DNA from: Thauera butanivorans NBRC 103042
Lineage (GTDB): Bacteria; Pseudomonadota; Gammaproteobacteria; Burkholderiales; Rhodocyclaceae
NCBI RefSeq assembly: GCF_001591165.1
Contig: NZ_BCUG01000026.1
Coordinates: 1 to 64,000, forward strand
Direction of reading: 5' to 3'
DNA: 64,000 nt
Positions 60,252 through 64,000 of this stretch are shown piece after piece. A program made the translations under genes and the position numbers. The first letter of the stretch is position 1, and each line of letters starts with the position of its first letter. The notes beneath the pieces are model-generated. The model saw only the letters and a program-made list of their open reading frames with translations. It was not told where the DNA came from and made no database searches.

Positions 60252-60893
60252 TCAGGGCTCGCGCCATGCACCGACACGCACCAGCTTGTTCTTCAGGCCA
60301 GGCAAGGGAAAACCCATCCGGTACGCTGCATGGGCATTCGCCAGGGCTTTGTCATACTGTTTGAGATCGAAATACGCCAGACCGAGGTTGTAATGCACAT
60401 TGGCATTGTCGCCCGCCTGCGCCAGCGCCGCTTCGAGTTGCGCGATGGCATCGTTGTGCTTGTTACGCTTGATGAGATAGAGACCATAGACCGTCTTGAC
60501 CATCGCGTCGTCGGGCGCGAAGCGCAACGCACGATCGAACCAGCATTCCACGGTGTATTGAGCACCAGGAGGCGGGTTGAGCTTCACCTTAAACGAATAG
60601 TTTCCCATCGTCATCAGCGCCTCATGGTGATTGGGAAATTTCCGCAAGGTGTAGGCGATATCGGCGGCGATCTGGTTGGTGGACCCGCCCCGCCGCATCA
60701 TCCTCACATCGTCAGTGAAATGTACACGTTCGACGAGCCGCCGCGCCGCCTCCGATGCCGTCCGGTAGTCCGCCGGCGAAGAACCGTCGGAGAATGGGTC
60801 GGCACATGCCGTCTGGCCGAATGCAAACGGCGATGCCGCGCAAAGCACAACCGAGACGATCCACGCTCGGGCGTGTCGGCTTAGGTTGGTCAT
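60252..60893 (-). CDS. Exported tetratricopeptide-repeat protein
   Basis: 213 residues. Signal peptide (ARAWIVSVVLCAASPFAFGQ), then a domain with Cys-containing start (TACADPFSDG) and at least two TPR units (AIAQLEAALAQAGDNANVHYNLG; AYFDLKQYDKALANAHAAYRMG). It is probably a periplasmic scaffold in the polysaccharide system. It reads against its neighbours; the divergent gap with the PaaK-like gene holds a perfect palindrome. Confidence 0.8.
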   Translation of the reverse strand: MTNLSRHARAWIVSVVLCAASPFAFGQTACADPFSDGSSPADYRTASEAARRLVERVHFTDDVRMMRRGGSTNQIAADIAYTLRKFPNHHEALMTMGNYSFKVKLNPPPGAQYTVECWFDRALRFAPDDAMVKTVYGLYLIKRNKHNDAIAQLEAALAQAGDNANVHYNLGLAYFDLKQYDKALANAHAAYRMGFPLPGLKNKLVRVGAWREP

Positions 60894-60928
60894 CTTCAAC
60901 TCCGTTTCCAAATTATGATGGCGGTCGA

Positions 60929-60942
60929 GTAGGAATTCCTAC
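60929..60942. promoter_or_regulatory. Palindrome GTAGGAATTCCTAC, candidate regulator site
   Basis: A perfect 14-base palindrome in the 128-base divergent gap. It is centred about 41 bases upstream of the start expected from TACAAT at 60965-60970, the class II activator position. The core TAGGAATTCCTA resembles sites of FixJ/NarL-type regulators such as the RcsB box. Confidence 0.55.
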
Positions 60943-60964
60943 CCGCCAGATTTGCCGACCATCA

Positions 60965-60970
60965 TACAAT
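60965..60970 (+). promoter_or_regulatory. -10 element of the PaaK-like gene
   Basis: TACAAT, 51 bases before the ATG at 61022. There is no good -35 at 17 bases; the palindrome stands there instead, which suggests an activator-dependent promoter. Confidence 0.45.
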
Positions 60971-61021
60971 AGGCCGACGGTGCGCCAGCCCGACGTAACG
61001 AAACCAATCCAAGATCCATCC

Positions 61022-62410
61022 ATGACCTTGTACACCTCGCTGGTCAGCAGGCTGCTGTTTCCACTTCACGAACACCTCAAGCGGCACGACACACGTGCCA
61101 TCCTCGGCGAACTGGAGCAGAGCCAGTGGCACAAACGGGAGCAGCTCGAAGCCATGCAGCTTGCTCGGTTGCGCGAGCTTCTTGCATCGGTTTCCGCACG
61201 TGTTCCCTACTTCCGTGAACACTTTCGCAAAAACGGGCTCGACATTGCCGACTTCGGCACGCGCGAGGCGCTTGCACTGCTGCCGCCCACCGACAAGGCG
61301 CTCATACGTGCTCACTCGGCAGATTGGCAGGCGGAAGGGGCGCAGGGCCTTGCACGCCACTCCACCAGCGGCTCTTCCGGCGAGCCGCTCCATTTCCTGC
61401 TCGGCAAGCACCGCATCAGCTTCGACATCGCGGCAAAGTGGCGGGCGACGCGCTGGTGGAACGTAGACATCGGCGACCGCGAGTTGGTGCTGTGGGGTTC
61501 GCCGCTCGAAGCCGCCACACAGGACCGCCTCCGCGCCCTGCGCGACCGCGTGCTGCGCTCGCGCCTCGTTCCGGCCCGCGACCTCAATCCCGGCCGCCTC
61601 GACGCGATCCTCGACGAAATGCGTGAATTTCGCCCTGCGATGCTGTTCGGCTACCCTTCGGCGCTCTCGCGCGTTGCCTTCAGGGCACGCGAGCAAGGCC
61701 GCCGCATGGACGACCTCGGCATTCGCGTCGCCTTCTGCACCTCGGAAGTCCTTCGCCCCGAATGGCGCAAGGTCATCAGCGAAGTCTTCGGCTGCGGCGT
61801 CGCCAACGAATACGGCGCGCGCGATGCCGGTTTCATCGCACGCGAATGTCCACATGGCGGATTGCACATCACGGCGGAGGAAGTGATCGTCGAGATCGTG
61901 GACGAGGCCGGACACCCCGTGCCCGCAGGTGTGGAGGGCGACATCCTGGTCACCAACCTCGCCGGCCCCGAGTTTCCCTTCATCCGCTACCGCACCGGCG
62001 ATCGCGGCGTCCTGAGCAACCGCCCGTGCCCCTGCGGACGCGGCCTGCCGCTCATCGAGCACCTCAGCGGGCGTGCCAATGACGGCCTGGTCGCGCTCGA
62101 CGGCAGTTGGGTGCACGGCAGTGCGGTCAACCACGCCCTGCGCGAACTCCCGGGCCTCGAGGCCTACCGCATCGTGCAGGAAGCGCGCGAGCGGGTAAGC
62201 GTCCGTCTCTCCGCCAGCGCGCCCCTGCCGGCCCCCTCGCTGGACGGTCTCGCCCAGCACCTGCGCAACCTGCTGGGGACGTCGCTGCAGGTGGATATCG
62301 AGCAGGTCGCCGAAATCCACGCCGAAGGCAACGGCAAGTTTCGCCATATCGTGTGCAAGGTCGAACCCGCCGCACCAGCTCAGTCCACATCCGGCGAGGT
62401 AATGGCATGA
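61022..62410 (+). CDS. Phenylacetate-CoA ligase-like (PaaK/CapK) adenylating enzyme
   Basis: 462 residues. AMP-binding core STSGSSGEPLHFLLGK; LFGYPSALSRVAF; EYGARDAGFIARECPHGGLH with a Cys; and FIRYRTGDRGVLSNRPCPCGRGLPLI, whose Cys-x-Cys belongs to the zinc-containing CapK/PaaK group. In capsule and exopolysaccharide clusters these proteins probably activate an acid for attachment to the sugar. The deacetylase gene overlaps its stop (ATGA). Confidence 0.85.
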   Translation: MTLYTSLVSRLLFPLHEHLKRHDTRAILGELEQSQWHKREQLEAMQLARLRELLASVSARVPYFREHFRKNGLDIADFGTREALALLPPTDKALIRAHSADWQAEGAQGLARHSTSGSSGEPLHFLLGKHRISFDIAAKWRATRWWNVDIGDRELVLWGSPLEAATQDRLRALRDRVLRSRLVPARDLNPGRLDAILDEMREFRPAMLFGYPSALSRVAFRAREQGRRMDDLGIRVAFCTSEVLRPEWRKVISEVFGCGVANEYGARDAGFIARECPHGGLHITAEEVIVEIVDEAGHPVPAGVEGDILVTNLAGPEFPFIRYRTGDRGVLSNRPCPCGRGLPLIEHLSGRANDGLVALDGSWVHGSAVNHALRELPGLEAYRIVQEARERVSVRLSASAPLPAPSLDGLAQHLRNLLGTSLQVDIEQVAEIHAEGNGKFRHIVCKVEPAAPAQSTSGEVMA

Positions 62411-63393
62411 CGCGTACCACAATCACCGTTCCCGGCCTCAAGACCGCACTCGGTCTGGCCTCACCCGGCGGCAAGCGGGGCAAGCTTTCCATCCTGATCT
62501 ACCACCGTGTGCTACCCACCCCCGACCCGCTGCGCACCGGCGACCCGGATGCCGGCACCTTTCGCTGGCAGATGGGCCTGCTCGCCAGCCACTTCAACGT
62601 ACTGTCACTGCGCGAGGCGGCACACCGGCTGCGTGAGGGGAGCCTGCCGCCGCGCGCAGCCTGCATCACCTTCGACGACGGCTACGCCGACAATTTCACC
62701 GTCGCCCTGCCGATCCTGCGCGAGTTCGGCCTGTCCAGCACCTTCTTCATCGCCACCGCCTACCTCGACGGCGGACGGATGTTCAACGACACCCTGATCG
62801 AGTTCGCCAAGGCGGTGCCGTCCGGTCCCTGCGACCTGAGCTCGATCGGCCTCGGCGTGCACTCGGTCGACACGGTGCAGGACCGTCGCGCACTGATGAG
62901 CAGGCTGATCGGCCATTTCAAGTACCAGCCGCCCGAGCAGCGCCTGCCGGCGGTGGAAAAGCTCGCCGCCGACTTCGGCATCCGGCTGCCGGACGATCTG
63001 ATGATGAGCAGCGACCAACTGCGCGCGCTTCACGCCGCCGGCATGGAGATCGGCGGTCATACCGACACCCACCCGATCCTTGCACGGCAGACGGCGGACG
63101 AGGCCCGGCACGAGATCCAGCTCGGCAAGGAAAAGCTCGAGGCCCTGCTCGGTGAGCCGATGCGTGTTTTCGCCTATCCCAACGGCCGGCCGGTGAAGGA
63201 TTACGATGGCACCCATGCAGACATCGTCGCCGGCTGCGGCTTCGAAGCGGCGGTGTCGACCCGCCCGGCGGCGGCCGACCGTCACAGCGGCATCCACGAA
63301 CTGCCACGCTTCACGCCGTGGGACGAGACACCCGCCCGCTTCGGCCTGCGCCTGCTGCGCAGCCTGGTGCTTCCTCATGGAGTGGGCGGCTGA
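62407..63393 (+). CDS. Polysaccharide deacetylase (NodB domain)
   Basis: 328 residues. Catalytic/metal motifs CITFDDGYADN (Asp-Asp) and GGHTDTHP (His-x3-His) are intact, followed by AYPNGRPVKDYDG. No signal peptide, so it may act on a lipid-linked or cytoplasmic substrate, as other family members in exosortase-type clusters appear to. It removes N- or O-acetyl groups. It overlaps the preceding gene by 4 bases and the next start lies 2 bases after its stop, which marks a tight operon. Confidence 0.9.
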   Translation: MTRTTITVPGLKTALGLASPGGKRGKLSILIYHRVLPTPDPLRTGDPDAGTFRWQMGLLASHFNVLSLREAAHRLREGSLPPRAACITFDDGYADNFTVALPILREFGLSSTFFIATAYLDGGRMFNDTLIEFAKAVPSGPCDLSSIGLGVHSVDTVQDRRALMSRLIGHFKYQPPEQRLPAVEKLAADFGIRLPDDLMMSSDQLRALHAAGMEIGGHTDTHPILARQTADEARHEIQLGKEKLEALLGEPMRVFAYPNGRPVKDYDGTHADIVAGCGFEAAVSTRPAAADRHSGIHELPRFTPWDETPARFGLRLLRSLVLPHGVGG

Positions 63394-63395
63394 GG

Positions 63396-64000
63396 ATGGT
63401 GGCGAACGCGGCGCTCGATTCCCTGCTCAATCGACTCACCGCTGCGCTGGGCGAGCAGATCCGGCCCGGCATCGGCTTGTTCGATCCGGCCGACGACAAG
63501 CCCAGCCCGGCCGACCACTACGGCCAACTGTACGCGGCCCTCGCGCTCGCCTGCCGCAGTGAGAACGACTGGGCAGTCGGCCGGAAGGCACTGCAAGCCT
63601 GGCTCGCGCTCGACGCCAAACGTCTGGGACATCTGCCCTTCAACCGGCTCGCGCTGCTGCTGTTGCGCATCGTGCTCGCCGGGCGCGGCCTCACTGCGAG
63701 CGACGAGGCGATGATCGAGGCCGGCCTTGCCCGCTGCCGCCTGCGCCGCCGCTACCCCTCGAACAACTGGTCGCTGCTCGCACAGACCTGCCGCCTGATC
63801 GAGGCGCCCGCCCACCGCAAGGCGCTCGAAAGCCGTCGCCTATGCAAGCTGCTCGAGCGCTGGACAACGACCAAGGGCGGCTTCATCGATTTCCCTGCGA
63901 AGCCGCGCGAGCACTTCTCGACACCACTCGCCTACCATCATAAGGCGCTCTATCTCACCGCCCTGGCCTGCTGGTTCCACGACGATGCGGAACTCGCTCA
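63396..64000 (+). CDS. Hypothetical protein of the polysaccharide operon (3' end outside window)
   Basis: An ATG at 63396, two bases after the deacetylase stop, opens a frame that runs off the window with 201 codons seen. It begins MVANAALDSLLNRLTAALGE and is helical, with an (alpha/alpha) barrel flavour: repeated W/Y-rich helices (DHYGQLYAALALACRSEND; RYPSNNWSLLAQTCRL; PLAYHHKALYLTALACWF). It may be a glycan-active enzyme of the toroid type, but no family is certain. Confidence 0.7.
   Translation, partial: MVANAALDSLLNRLTAALGEQIRPGIGLFDPADDKPSPADHYGQLYAALALACRSENDWAVGRKALQAWLALDAKRLGHLPFNRLALLLLRIVLAGRGLTASDEAMIEAGLARCRLRRRYPSNNWSLLAQTCRLIEAPAHRKALESRRLCKLLERWTTTKGGFIDFPAKPREHFSTPLAYHHKALYLTALACWFHDDAELA

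Noticed and set aside
59700-60884. 394-codon plus-strand frame through the IS relic
   Set aside because: It crosses the antisense transposase relic, the hairpin and the TPR gene on the other strand; no protein similarity.

Overview
The window reads as one contiguous GC-rich chromosome segment of a betaproteobacterium, most likely of the Rhodocyclales (Thauera/Azoarcus/Aromatoleum group). This is an inference from gene content: an acetone carboxylase operon with its sigma-54 activator, a GTP-type PEP carboxykinase, a pcm-rhodanese-tolC cluster beside waaA, and an exopolysaccharide locus whose AMP ligase and PLP decarboxylase look like the 'exosortase A system-associated' types of this order. 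No rRNA, tRNA, CRISPR array, prophage or complete insertion sequence was seen.

Layout. 1-4.5 kb: the end of a type VI secretion VgrG gene, two unrecognised small genes, a PAAR-lipase effector and an ankyrin lipoprotein that is the candidate immunity protein. 4.5-13 kb: housekeeping and envelope genes (CWC protein, Hsp20 with a sigma-32-like promoter, argB, UDP-glucuronate epimerase, waaA, tolC, rhodanese, pcm) and a carbonic-anhydrase-like fusion that lacks most zinc ligands. 13-16 kb: a TPP riboswitch controlling thiD-thiC. 16.2-25.7 kb: the acetone degradation operon acxA-acxB-acxC-acyl-CoA synthetase and its AcoR/AcxR-type regulator, with a good -24/-12 promoter and an upstream palindrome. 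26-31 kb: OmpA-like lipoprotein, MscS channel, glnS and a non-coding stretch with two palindromic repeats. 31-36 kb: a four-gene ABC export system, then a small cysteine-rich gene behind an FNR/DNR-like box. 36-47 kb: RluF-type pseudouridine synthase, IclR regulator, PBP7-type peptidase, patatin, malic enzyme (maeB), PEP carboxykinase, aminotransferase and lytic transglycosylase. 47.7-64 kb: an exopolysaccharide locus.

How the genes work together. Acetone is carboxylated to acetoacetate by AcxABC and activated to a CoA thioester by the synthetase in the same operon. MaeB and PckG, encoded divergently, link C4 acids to pyruvate and PEP, which fits growth on acetyl-CoA-forming substrates. In the last 16 kb, Ugd supplies UDP-glucuronate; an AMP ligase, a PLP decarboxylase and an asparagine-synthase-like protein without the glutaminase cysteine could make and attach an amine or amino-acid group; an MBOAT protein with an SGNH-like partner could O-acylate the polymer; a beta-helix protein, a VanZ protein, a PaaK/CapK-like ligase and a polysaccharide deacetylase complete the set. 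No glycosyltransferase or polymerase is visible, so the locus continues to the right.
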